Shown here: piece by piece, positions 35,704-44,317 of the stretch
How the letters are laid out: every line of letters starts with the position of its first letter
Numbering within the stretch: the stretch's first letter is position 1
Assembly (NCBI GenBank): GCA_934486825.1
Contig: CAKSQF010000008.1
Coordinates: forward strand, 36,204 to 100,203
DNA: 64,000 nt
Origin: an uncultured Eubacteriales bacterium
Lineage (GTDB): Bacteria > Bacillota > Clostridia > Oscillospirales > CAG-272
Direction of reading: 5' to 3'
Made by a program: the position numbers and the translations under genes
Notes under the pieces: model-generated
The model's database searches: none
What the model saw: the letters and a program-made list of their open reading frames with translations, nothing else
What the model was told of the DNA's origin: nothing

Positions 35704-37167
35704 ATGAAAATAAAGGATTTGTTTGTCGGAACCGATGTTGTATCGTATAACGGGTGTGAGGATACCGAGATAGCGGGCGTGACCGGCAACAGTAAAACTG
35801 TCGGAAAAGATTTCGCATTCGTTTGCATATCGGGTACAAAATTTGACGGACACTCTTTTCTTGGGGAAGCGAAAAATGCGGGAGCAATTGTTGCAATCGT
35901 TGAGCATGAGGTTGCCGACTCACCGCTACCGTATGTTCTCGTGAAGGATACGAGACTTGCGGCATCCTATATTTTTTCGAATTATCACGGCAACCCCGCA
36001 TCTGGTATGCATATGATAGGCGTGACCGGTACGAACGGAAAGACCAGCACCACCTACATACTTTCGAGAATATTTGAGGATGCGGGTTATTGTACGGGAA
36101 TAATCGGAACCATAAAAAACACCTATAAAGGAATCGATGTCGATGCGGGAATGACAACCCCCGACCCCGAACGGCTTTATGCGCTTCTTGCCGATATGCG
36201 TGACAGCGGGGTGGAGTTTGTGTTCATGGAGGTGTCGTCACATTCGCTTGCGCTCGGAAGAGTTGCACCGATCTCGTTTGACGGCGCAATATATACGAAT
36301 CTGACGCGCGATCACCTTGACTTCCATAAGACAATGGAAAATTATGCGGCGGCAAAGGAAATCCTTTTCGGGCAGACGAGACTTGCGGTCTTCAATATAG
36401 ATAATGAATATGTGCGGGCGACGTATAATAAAAAGCTGTGCGAAAGTTACAGCGCATCCGCCGAGCAGGATGCCGATTTCATGGCAACCGATATTGTCTA
36501 TGATTCGATGAGAGGTATAAAATACAGCCTGAAAAGAAAAGGCGGAGAGACTCTTGAAATAAAATGCAGAATCCCCGGAGAGTTCAGCGTCTGCAACACG
36601 CTTTATGCGGCTGCACTCGCAATAGAACTCGGTATAGACGAAAAAACGGTTGTAAAGGCAATCGGAGAGATTGAGGGCGTTCCGGGCAGAATCGAAAGAA
36701 TTACGCCGGAAGACCTCCCGTTTACGGTCATAGTCGATTATGCACATACACCGGATGCGCTTGAAAAGCTGCTTGATTCTGTAATCAGAACCAAGGATGC
36801 TTCTCAGAAGCTGACCGTGCTTTTCGGATGCGGCGGAGACAGAGATAAAACAAAGCGCCCGATAATGGGGAAAATCGCAACCTCTCTTGCCGATTTTTCA
36901 ATAATTACAAGCGATAATTGCCGTACCGAGGATCCGAACGCGATAATTGAGGATATCCTCGTCGGTGTGGATAAAACAAAAAAGTATATTGTGATTCCCG
37001 ACAGAAGGGAAGCGATAAGATATGCTGTAATGAACGCAGAGGATCACGAAATAATCCTTATAGCCGGAAAAGGTCATGAGAATTATGAAATAAAAAAAGA
37101 CGGTAAACATCCCTTTTCCGAAAGAGAAGAGGTTGAAAAATCAATAAGGATGCGTTATAATAAATAA
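35704..37167 (+). CDS. murE: UDP-MurNAc-tripeptide synthetase MurE
   Basis: MurE adds the third residue of the wall peptide. The ATP site is GVTGTNGKTSTTYI, followed by EVSSHSLALGRV and DHLDFHK. The amino-acid recognition stretch reads SDNCRTEDP where meso-diaminopimelate enzymes usually have DNPR; the Asn and Arg are kept, so mDAP is still the best guess, with lysine less likely. 487 residues is normal. AAAGGA lies nine bases before the ATG. Confidence 0.93.
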   Translation: MKIKDLFVGTDVVSYNGCEDTEIAGVTGNSKTVGKDFAFVCISGTKFDGHSFLGEAKNAGAIVAIVEHEVADSPLPYVLVKDTRLAASYIFSNYHGNPASGMHMIGVTGTNGKTSTTYILSRIFEDAGYCTGIIGTIKNTYKGIDVDAGMTTPDPERLYALLADMRDSGVEFVFMEVSSHSLALGRVAPISFDGAIYTNLTRDHLDFHKTMENYAAAKEILFGQTRLAVFNIDNEYVRATYNKKLCESYSASAEQDADFMATDIVYDSMRGIKYSLKRKGGETLEIKCRIPGEFSVCNTLYAAALAIELGIDEKTVVKAIGEIEGVPGRIERITPEDLPFTVIVDYAHTPDALEKLLDSVIRTKDASQKLTVLFGCGGDRDKTKRPIMGKIATSLADFSIITSDNCRTEDPNAIIEDILVGVDKTKKYIVIPDRREAIRYAVMNAEDHEIILIAGKGHENYEIKKDGKHPFSEREEVEKSIRMRYNK

Positions 37168-37223
37168 AGGATGCTTCAAAGGGTAACATATTTCATCACA
37201 GCATACATTCGGAGGCAGAGAAA

Positions 37224-38621
37224 ATGACCGTAGATATTAAAGAACCGCTGACGGTAAAAGAAATAGCCGACGCAGTCGGCGGAAGACTTGTCGGCAACGA
37301 CCTCGGTATCGTTGACTCGGTTACGACCGATTCAAGAGACGTAAAGGAAAATTCGCTGTTCGTTGCAATAAAGGGAGAACACTTTGACGGTAACGATTTT
37401 ATAGGTGCGGCGGCAGAGTGCGGGGCATCCTGTGTGGTTACCGAGAAAGAACCGGGAGAGCGATTCGGCACAGCGGCTGTCATTACCGACAACAGCGTAA
37501 AAGCGCTCGGCAGAATTGCAGCAGAGTATAAGAACAAAATCGCACCGCTGACAGTTGCGGTTACCGGAAGTATAGGCAAAACAACGACAAAGGAATTTAT
37601 ATGGTCGGTTCTCTCCGAAAAGTATAAAACTCTGAAGACAGACGGGAATTATAACAATAATATAGGTCTCCCGATGACGCTTATGGGACTTGACCACAGC
37701 TATTCGGCGGCAGTCGTTGAAATGGGAATGAGCCATTTCGGCGAGATCAGGGAGCTGTCAAAGATCGCAAGACCGAATATAGCCGTTATAACCAATATAG
37801 GAAGCTCGCATATCGGAAATCTCGGATCAAGAGAGGGAATACGCGACGCAAAGCTTGAAATACTCTGCGGTTTGCAGCCCGGCGGCGCAATTATTCTTAA
37901 CGGAGACGAACCGCTGCTTTCGGGAATAGAGGGAGCATGCTATGTCGGAAAAGAAAACCGTGACTGCGATGTTTTTGTGGATAATATGGTTTTCGGAATC
38001 AACGGATCGGCGTTTGATCTTACAATCAAAGGAGAAAAGGTCGAAAGCATAGTGATTCCCGCGCTCGGTGAGCATAATATAATGAATGCGGCAATGGCAT
38101 ACGCTGTCGGACTTTATGCCGGAATGGGCGAATTTGAGATCAGACGCGGACTGAAAAATTATCATACGGTCGGTATGCGCCAGAATATCTGCGACAGAGC
38201 CGGCAGACATATTATCGAAGACTGCTATAACGCTTCACCGGAATCGACGATCGCCTCTCTTAAGGTACTTTGCGAAATTGCGGACGCGAGAGGACTTCGT
38301 CCGGTTGCCGTTCTCGGCGACATGCGCGAGCTCGGAGATTTTTCCTCCGAGGAACATTCAAGGGTCGGCAAGTTTGCCGCAGGAGCGGGACTTTCCTTTC
38401 TTGTGACCTTCGGAAAAGAGGCGCATGTTATTGCAGACGCCGCAATAAAATCGGGAATGACCGAGGGTTCGGTTGTTTCGTTTGATGACCTTGACGATGT
38501 CCGTGCTGTTGCCGATATGCTGCTCGGACGGACCGACGGCAGTGATATAATTCTTTTCAAGGCAAGTCGCGCAGTCAGAATGGAACGTATAATCGAAGCT
38601 ATGGAAAACGGCTGTAAATAA
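37224..38621 (+). CDS. murF: UDP-MurNAc-tripeptide D-alanyl-D-alanine ligase MurF
   Basis: MurF attaches the D-Ala-D-Ala dipeptide, finishing the soluble precursor. Motifs: TTDSRDVKENSLFVAIKGE, AVTGSIGKTTTKEF, NYNNNIGLP, VEMGMSHFGEI, ITNIGSSHIGN, and EDCYNASPES. 465 residues, full length. CGGAGG lies before the ATG. It sits between murE and mraY. Confidence 0.94.
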   Translation: MTVDIKEPLTVKEIADAVGGRLVGNDLGIVDSVTTDSRDVKENSLFVAIKGEHFDGNDFIGAAAECGASCVVTEKEPGERFGTAAVITDNSVKALGRIAAEYKNKIAPLTVAVTGSIGKTTTKEFIWSVLSEKYKTLKTDGNYNNNIGLPMTLMGLDHSYSAAVVEMGMSHFGEIRELSKIARPNIAVITNIGSSHIGNLGSREGIRDAKLEILCGLQPGGAIILNGDEPLLSGIEGACYVGKENRDCDVFVDNMVFGINGSAFDLTIKGEKVESIVIPALGEHNIMNAAMAYAVGLYAGMGEFEIRRGLKNYHTVGMRQNICDRAGRHIIEDCYNASPESTIASLKVLCEIADARGLRPVAVLGDMRELGDFSSEEHSRVGKFAAGAGLSFLVTFGKEAHVIADAAIKSGMTEGSVVSFDDLDDVRAVADMLLGRTDGSDIILFKASRAVRMERIIEAMENGCK

Positions 38622-38657
38622 AAGAACGCGGCAGTATAAGAAAGGTTTGGACAACTG

Positions 38658-39659
38658 ATGAAGACAGAACTACTTTGCTATTTTGTAATTTGTGCGATCT
38701 CTGTGTTTGCACTGACCGTTGTCGGTTTGCGGATTGCAATACCGATATTGAAAAGTAAAAAGATGGGACAGAAAATCCTTGATATAGGACCGCGCTGGCA
38801 TAAGGGCAAAGAAGGAACTCCTACAATGGGAGGACTCGTGTTTATTGTTGCAACGCTCGCGGTTTTTGCGGTCACATCGGTTGTTGCTGTCTTTGTCGGA
38901 TCCGAATACGAATGGAGAAAGCCGGTCATATGCCTTGTCTTTGCGGCACTGAACGGTGTTATAGGCATCGCGGATGACCTTACAAAGTTTGCAAAAAAGC
39001 AGAACAGAGGACTTTCGGCGGCACAGAAATATCTGCTCCAGCTCGGACTTGCCGGAGTATTCCTTTTTGTCATGAAAATCAGCGGTTATATTTCGACCGC
39101 GGTTTACATACCGTTTTTCAATAAAAGCATAGAGCTTGGCTGGTTTTACTATGTTTTTGCCCTGATACTGATTACCGGCATCGTCAACAGTGTGAACCTT
39201 ACCGACGGTATAGACGGACTGTGCGCAACTGTAACCTTCGTTGTAGGAAGTTTTTTCGCAGTTGCCGCATTCAGACTCGGCAGCCTTTCCGAGGTAATTG
39301 TTTCGGCTCTGATAATCGGCGCAACGCTCGGATTTCTTATCTATAACGCATATCCGGCAAAGGTCTTTATGGGAGATACAGGCTCCCTGTTTCTCGGTGG
39401 ATTGGTCGTTGCGATGGCATTTGTTATCGACAACCCGCTTATTCTGGTTCTTGTCGGAATAATATATGTCTGCGAATCAATGTCGGATATACTTCAGGTA
39501 GGCTATTTCAAGCTTACGCACGGAAAGAGACTTTTTAAAATGGCGCCGATCCATCATCATTTCGAGCGTTGCGGGTGGAGCGAGAACAAGATTGTTTTTG
39601 TTTTCTCGGCTGTGACCGCCGTTTTCTGCCTCATTGCGTATTTCGGTCTTAAAGTATAA
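38658..39659 (+). CDS. mraY: Phospho-MurNAc-pentapeptide transferase MraY
   Basis: MraY links the UDP-precursor to undecaprenyl phosphate, forming lipid I in the membrane. About ten helices; the family motifs are KEGTPTMGGLVF, GIADDLTKF, NSVNLTDGIDGLC, NAYPAKVFMGDTGSLFLGG and the C-terminal APIHHHFERCGWSE. 333 residues is typical. Normally murD follows; here ftsW comes next. Confidence 0.95.
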   Translation: MKTELLCYFVICAISVFALTVVGLRIAIPILKSKKMGQKILDIGPRWHKGKEGTPTMGGLVFIVATLAVFAVTSVVAVFVGSEYEWRKPVICLVFAALNGVIGIADDLTKFAKKQNRGLSAAQKYLLQLGLAGVFLFVMKISGYISTAVYIPFFNKSIELGWFYYVFALILITGIVNSVNLTDGIDGLCATVTFVVGSFFAVAAFRLGSLSEVIVSALIIGATLGFLIYNAYPAKVFMGDTGSLFLGGLVVAMAFVIDNPLILVLVGIIYVCESMSDILQVGYFKLTHGKRLFKMAPIHHHFERCGWSENKIVFVFSAVTAVFCLIAYFGLKV

Positions 39660-39729
39660 TAAATAATAAGCCTACCGTCTGTAAAAATTCAAAGAAAGGA
39701 CGCAGTTTTCTCTGCGGTTGTAACGGTAT

Positions 39730-40998
39730 ATGAACGGTAACAGTGATTACGTTTACCCATCCGACACCGGGAGCGATGCACTTGAGGTCGGGCAAAGCGA
39801 CACATCGGTAAATGCAGGAAAGAAGAAGCGGCGTCCGGTCTTTAAGCTGACAAGAGTCGTAAGGGGACAGATCGACCGACCGATGCTTTGCATCATCCTA
39901 TTTTTCCTGTGCATCGGCTCGGCGATGGTTTTTTCCGCAAGCTATGCATATGCTCTGTCAAAGTACGGCGACAGCGCATATTTTATAAGAAATCAGCTGA
40001 TATTCGTTGCGCTCGGACTTGTCGGAATGTTTGTCATAAGCTTTATCGATTATAAGGTGATAAAAAAATTCACTCCGCTTATTTTCGGAGTGTCCGTTTT
40101 GTTCCTGCTTGCCGTACTGGTGATAGGAGTGAGTGACGGCGAAGCAAAGCGCTGGCTTGATCTTAAAATAATCAGCTTTCAGCCGTCGGAAATAGCAAAA
40201 ATATCGATCGTGCTGATTCTTGCATGGTATTTTGATAAATATTACCGACAGGTTCATCTCAGAAATCACTATTTCATAACAACCTGCTTCAGTATTTTCT
40301 TCCCCGGAATGATACTTGCGCTGACCTGCGGACTGGTTTTCCTTGAAAATCATGTTTCCGGAACAATAATTATCGGACTTATAGGTCTTTCGGTAATATG
40401 GGCAGGCGGAGGGAAGAAGATCTGGTATGTCATATTCCTTGCAATGATCGTTATAGGCATAACAATGGTCGTTTTTTTCACAGACGAAGTGACCTCGTTT
40501 TTGCCGGATTACGCGCAGAAGCGTATCTATATGTGGCTTTATCCCGAAAAATACGATGTGCAGTCGGATACATGGCAGACGGTGCAGGGGCTGATAGCCG
40601 TCGGCTCAGGAGGACTGTTCGGCAGAGGCTTCGGACAGTCTCTTCAGAAGCATCTGTTCGTATCACAGCCGCAGAATGACTTTATTTTCGCGATAGTCTG
40701 CGAGGAGATGGGATTTGTCGGAGCACTGTGTATAATCGCTCTCTACCTTGCATTTATATGGCGCGGACTGTATATAGCAAGAAGAACTCCGGACACCTTT
40801 TCGGCGGTAACCGCCGCAGGGATAACCGCTCATGTAGGTATTCAGGCGTTTTTGAATATGATGGTCGTAACCGCGGTTATACCGAATACAGGTATAACAT
40901 TGCCGTTCTTCTCTTACGGCGGCTCGTCTCTTGTTATCCTTATGGTTGAAATGGGGATACTTTTAAGCATATCACGCTACTCAAGAATAAGTAAATAA
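39730..40998 (+). CDS. ftsW: SEDS glycosyltransferase FtsW
   Basis: FtsW polymerises lipid II at the septum with its PBP partner. Ten membrane helices; SEDS marks: RWLDLKIISFQPSEIAK, TCGLVFLENHVSGT with the putative catalytic Glu-Asn-His, QGLIAVGSGGLFGRGFGQS, PQNDFIFAIVCEEMGFVG, and the last PNTGITLPFFSYGGSSLV. A hydrophilic N-terminal tail of about 45 residues precedes the first helix. 422 residues. RodA is excluded mainly by position. Confidence 0.9.
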   Translation: MNGNSDYVYPSDTGSDALEVGQSDTSVNAGKKKRRPVFKLTRVVRGQIDRPMLCIILFFLCIGSAMVFSASYAYALSKYGDSAYFIRNQLIFVALGLVGMFVISFIDYKVIKKFTPLIFGVSVLFLLAVLVIGVSDGEAKRWLDLKIISFQPSEIAKISIVLILAWYFDKYYRQVHLRNHYFITTCFSIFFPGMILALTCGLVFLENHVSGTIIIGLIGLSVIWAGGGKKIWYVIFLAMIVIGITMVVFFTDEVTSFLPDYAQKRIYMWLYPEKYDVQSDTWQTVQGLIAVGSGGLFGRGFGQSLQKHLFVSQPQNDFIFAIVCEEMGFVGALCIIALYLAFIWRGLYIARRTPDTFSAVTAAGITAHVGIQAFLNMMVVTAVIPNTGITLPFFSYGGSSLVILMVEMGILLSISRYSRISK

Positions 40999-41019
40999 AT
41001 CTACCCGGAGAATACATCT

Positions 41020-42141
41020 ATGAAAGTGGTAATGGCATGCGGCGGAACAGCCGGACATATAAATCCCGCGCTCAGTATTGCGTCGATCCTCAAAAAAAAT
41101 ATCGGGAATTGTGAAATCGAATTTGTCGGCACAAAGGACAGACTTGAAAGTACCCTTGTTCCTAAGGCAGGCTATCCGATACATTTCATTGAGATATACG
41201 GTCTTAAACGCAGTCTTTCGCTGAAAAATATAAAAACCGCATGGAAAACGATCACATCGGTTGCGGCATGTAAAAAGCTTCTGAGACAGATAAAACCCGA
41301 TCTTGTCGTCGGAACCGGCGGTTATGTATGCTTCCCGGTCTGCTATGCCGCCGCATCGCTGCATATACCTGTCGCTCTGCACGAGGCAAACGCCGAGCCG
41401 GGCTTTGCGGTAAAAATGCTGAAAAACCGTGCCGATCTGATATTCGTCAACTTTGAGGATGCAGGGAAGTTTTTGAAATCGTCAAAGTGCAGGGTCATTC
41501 ATTCGGGTATGCCGATCGATTGTCGGTTTGATGGAATCGACAGAAGAAGCGCAAGAGAAAAGGTCAGACTTTCGGACGCCGAAAAGATCAGCATACTTTC
41601 GTTCGGAGGAAGTCTCGGAGCCGCACATATAAATAATGCCATTCTCGGCTTTATGAAGAGTTATATGCCCGATCATCCGGATGTGAGTCTTACTCACGCC
41701 TCCGGGGGAAAATCGTATGCCGAAATGAAGAAACTGTTCGATGAAGCGGGACTCGGTAAATATCCGAATATATCGCTTGTCGATTACATATATGATATGC
41801 CGGTCAGAATGGTTGCCGCAGACCTTGTGATCTGTCGCTCGGGCGCATCAACATTGTCGGAGCTTGCCGCGACCTCAAAGCCGTCGATACTGATACCGTC
41901 GCCGAATGTCACAAACAATCAGCAATATAAAAATGCGAAACTGCTTGCCGATATGGGTGCCGCCGTGCTGATCGATGACGATAAGCTGACACCCGACCTG
42001 CTTGCCGAGGCGGTGGACGGTATAATATCTGACAGGGAAAAGCTTACCGGAATGCAGACTGCCGCGGGAAGATTTGCCGTAAAAGATACCGAATCGATCA
42101 TATTCGAGAATCTGATGTCAATCGTGAAAAACAAAAAATAA
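41020..42141 (+). CDS. murG: Lipid II synthase MurG
   Basis: MurG adds GlcNAc to lipid I on the inner membrane face. Signature stretches: ACGGTAGHINPALSIA at the N-terminus, GTGGYVCFPV, LHEANAEPGFAVK, SFGGSLGAAHINNA and CRSGASTLSELAA for UDP-GlcNAc binding. 373 residues, full length. It follows ftsW by 21 bases and precedes ftsQ by 40; murC and murB, which often lie here, are absent. Confidence 0.95.
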   Translation: MKVVMACGGTAGHINPALSIASILKKNIGNCEIEFVGTKDRLESTLVPKAGYPIHFIEIYGLKRSLSLKNIKTAWKTITSVAACKKLLRQIKPDLVVGTGGYVCFPVCYAAASLHIPVALHEANAEPGFAVKMLKNRADLIFVNFEDAGKFLKSSKCRVIHSGMPIDCRFDGIDRRSAREKVRLSDAEKISILSFGGSLGAAHINNAILGFMKSYMPDHPDVSLTHASGGKSYAEMKKLFDEAGLGKYPNISLVDYIYDMPVRMVAADLVICRSGASTLSELAATSKPSILIPSPNVTNNQQYKNAKLLADMGAAVLIDDDKLTPDLLAEAVDGIISDREKLTGMQTAAGRFAVKDTESIIFENLMSIVKNKK

Positions 42142-42181
42142 ATGCTTCCGCCGACAAACGGAAGAATCAAACGGAAGAGTT

Positions 42182-43015
42182 ATGAAAAAAAAGACGACAA
42201 AGCCGAACGGGTACGCGCCGCGCGAAAGTACGGTGTTTACCGAGTTTTCGGAACAGAATAGGTTCGGACGCGGCATTACAACTGTGATCGTTGTGTGCGG
42301 CGTTGTCGTCGTGCTTGCCGTTTTCATCGCAGTGCTTGTCAGAATGTTTTTCAGAGTAGATTCGATAGTTGTTGACGGAGTGAATTATTACGGCTACGAA
42401 ACACTTCTCGAAAAGGCGGGACTTTCAAAGGGACATACGATTTTTACCGTTTCCGAAAAAAAGATAAAGGAAAGGCTTACAAAAAGCCTGCCGTATGTCC
42501 ATGATGTGAGTGTGGAGCTGAAGTTTCCGTCATCGGTCCATATGGTCATAACCGAAGAGGTGCCCGCTTTTTTCTTTGAAATGGACGGTGAATTTTTTCT
42601 GATAAACGATGAAATGAAGGTTCTTGACCGATATTCGGATGAAAAAATTCTGAAAGAAGAAAATCCGGATGTTATGCTTGTAAAAATACCCGAGGTGAGA
42701 AAGGCAATAACATCGAAAAAGGTTGAATTCGTGTCCGATTTCGAATCGAAGCATACGTATGAACTTTTGTATGCGATTTCGGAATGGAAACGGTTTGACA
42801 AGCTGACCGATATAAATGCGGAAAACAGGTTTGATGTACGCCTTGTTTATGAGGGCAGGCTTGAGCTTCGTTTCGGAAGCTTTACCGATTTCGCGGACAA
42901 GCTGGCGCTTGCTGAGAGAATGATCGATTATTATCCGTCCGATACGTCGGGGGTTTTTATACTGGACGATGTAAATGAGGGAATAGCAAGGATTGACGGA
43001 GATGAATCGGGCTGA
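42182..43015 (+). CDS. ftsQ: Cell division protein FtsQ/DivIB
   Basis: A bitopic 277-residue protein: basic cytoplasmic start, one helix (about residues 36-60, TTVIVVCGVVVVLAVFIAVLV), then a POTRA domain (FFRVDSIVVDGVNYYGYETLLEKAG, VELKFPSSVHMVITEEVPAFFFE) and the FtsQ domain. It forms the trimer with FtsL and DivIC that activates the septal synthase. AGAG lies before the ATG. Confidence 0.9.
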   Translation: MKKKTTKPNGYAPRESTVFTEFSEQNRFGRGITTVIVVCGVVVVLAVFIAVLVRMFFRVDSIVVDGVNYYGYETLLEKAGLSKGHTIFTVSEKKIKERLTKSLPYVHDVSVELKFPSSVHMVITEEVPAFFFEMDGEFFLINDEMKVLDRYSDEKILKEENPDVMLVKIPEVRKAITSKKVEFVSDFESKHTYELLYAISEWKRFDKLTDINAENRFDVRLVYEGRLELRFGSFTDFADKLALAERMIDYYPSDTSGVFILDDVNEGIARIDGDESG

Positions 43016-43062
43016 AAAGTCGGGTTAATTGTAAAGAATTCGTTAATTTTATTTTGTTTCTC

Positions 43063-43091
43063 TTGAAAAAGAGCGAAAAAAAATATATAGT
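43063..43091 (+). promoter_or_regulatory. Separate promoter of ftsZ
   Basis: TTGAAA at 43063-43068 and TATAGT at 43086-43091 with a 17-base spacer in a very AT-rich gap. It would allow ftsZ to be made independently of the long upstream operon. Confidence 0.72.
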
Positions 43092-43149
43092 TGTATGTAT
43101 AAAAATGCGTGAAAATGTATTGTACTAAAATCTGGAGGATTTAAGAGCT

Positions 43150-44241
43150 ATGTCACTTGAAACAATGGAGATGGAAGTTGATTGCTCCACGAAAATTAAA
43201 GTAATCGGTGTCGGCGGCGGCGGAAATAATGCTGTCAACCGTATGATAGACAGCGGTGTTTCCGATGTTCAGTTTATTGCGGTCAATACCGACCGTGCCG
43301 CTTTGCTGAAGTCGAAAGCCGATGAGAAGGTCGTTATAGGCGAAAAACTGACGCGCGGACAGGGTGCCGGTTCCAATCCCGAGGTCGGTGCCGCAGCGGC
43401 GGAAGAAAATATCGAAGAGATCACGAATGCCATAAAGGGTTCGGATATGGTGTTTATTACCGCCGGTATGGGCGGAGGAACGGGAACGGGCGCAGCTCCC
43501 GTTGTTGCAAAAATCGCAAAGGAAATGGGTATCCTTACGGTTGCCGTTGTGACAAAGCCGTTCAAATTCGAACGTGAAAAGAGAATGGCACAGGCAGAGG
43601 CGGGAATCGCCGAGCTCAGTAAGAATGTCGATGCGATAATCGTTATTCCGAATGAACGTCTCAAACAGCTCTCGTCCACAAGAATAACCGTTCTTAACGC
43701 ATTCGGAGAGGCTGACAATATTCTTAAGCACGGTGTTCAGTCCATTGCCGATCTTGTTACCAAAGACGGTCTTATAAACCTTGACTTCGCCGACGTAAAG
43801 GCGGTAATGAAGGATGCCGGCTACGCTCACATGGGCGTCGGTGCCGCTCAGGGAAAAGAGAAAGCGGAAATTGCCGCGAAGATGGCAATATCCAGCCCGC
43901 TTCTCGAAACATCGATATCGGGTGCAAGAGGAATCCTTGTAAACTTTACATGCCCGAGCGATTTCGCACTGGACGAGCTTGATGTTGCAGCCGATCTTAT
44001 TACAAACGAAGCACACCCCGACGCAAGGGTTATCATCGGTTATGTTGTTGACGACAGCCTTGACGATGAGGTTCGTGTTACCGTTATTGCTACGGGATTT
44101 GCAAAGGATGAGCCGACGGTCGATGAAAAACCCGCAGAGATCGTAAATAAGTCAAGACTTGATGATCTTTCCTCTTCGGTTGATGAAAAGCCGAAAGCGG
44201 ATTACGATACGCTTTTTGATATATTCAACAAGAAGAAATAA
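43150..44241 (+). CDS. ftsZ: Cell division protein FtsZ
   Basis: The tubulin-like GTPase of the Z ring. GTP-binding marks: GVGGGGNNAVNRMI, AVNTDRAAL, ITAGMGGGTGTGAAP, TVAVVTKPFKFE and NLDFADVKAVM. The linker after residue 315 is short (about 35 residues) and the C-terminus reads YDTLFDIFNKKK, unlike the common DIPxFLR peptide that binds FtsA and SepF. 363 residues. No ftsA lies next to it. GGAGG precedes the ATG. Confidence 0.96.
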   Translation: MSLETMEMEVDCSTKIKVIGVGGGGNNAVNRMIDSGVSDVQFIAVNTDRAALLKSKADEKVVIGEKLTRGQGAGSNPEVGAAAAEENIEEITNAIKGSDMVFITAGMGGGTGTGAAPVVAKIAKEMGILTVAVVTKPFKFEREKRMAQAEAGIAELSKNVDAIIVIPNERLKQLSSTRITVLNAFGEADNILKHGVQSIADLVTKDGLINLDFADVKAVMKDAGYAHMGVGAAQGKEKAEIAAKMAISSPLLETSISGARGILVNFTCPSDFALDELDVAADLITNEAHPDARVIIGYVVDDSLDDEVRVTVIATGFAKDEPTVDEKPAEIVNKSRLDDLSSSVDEKPKADYDTLFDIFNKKK

Positions 44242-44254
44242 AAAACAAAAATTT

Positions 44255-44290
44255 AAGAGCGGTCGCCTTGCGGGCAAGGTGGCCGCTCTT
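44255..44290 (+). terminator. Terminator after ftsZ
   Basis: AAGAGCGGTCGCCTTGC and GCAAGGTGGCCGCTCTT form a 17-pair stem with a two-base loop; the T tract is weak (GTCTCTG). Confidence 0.75.
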
Positions 44291-44317
44291 GTCTCTGTAT
44301 GATAACGGTGGTCTGAA

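Noticed and set aside
43153..44016. 287-codon frame on the minus strand within ftsZ
   Set aside because: A shadow of the highly conserved ftsZ; no ribosome site and a Cys/His/Arg-rich translation typical of antisense frames.
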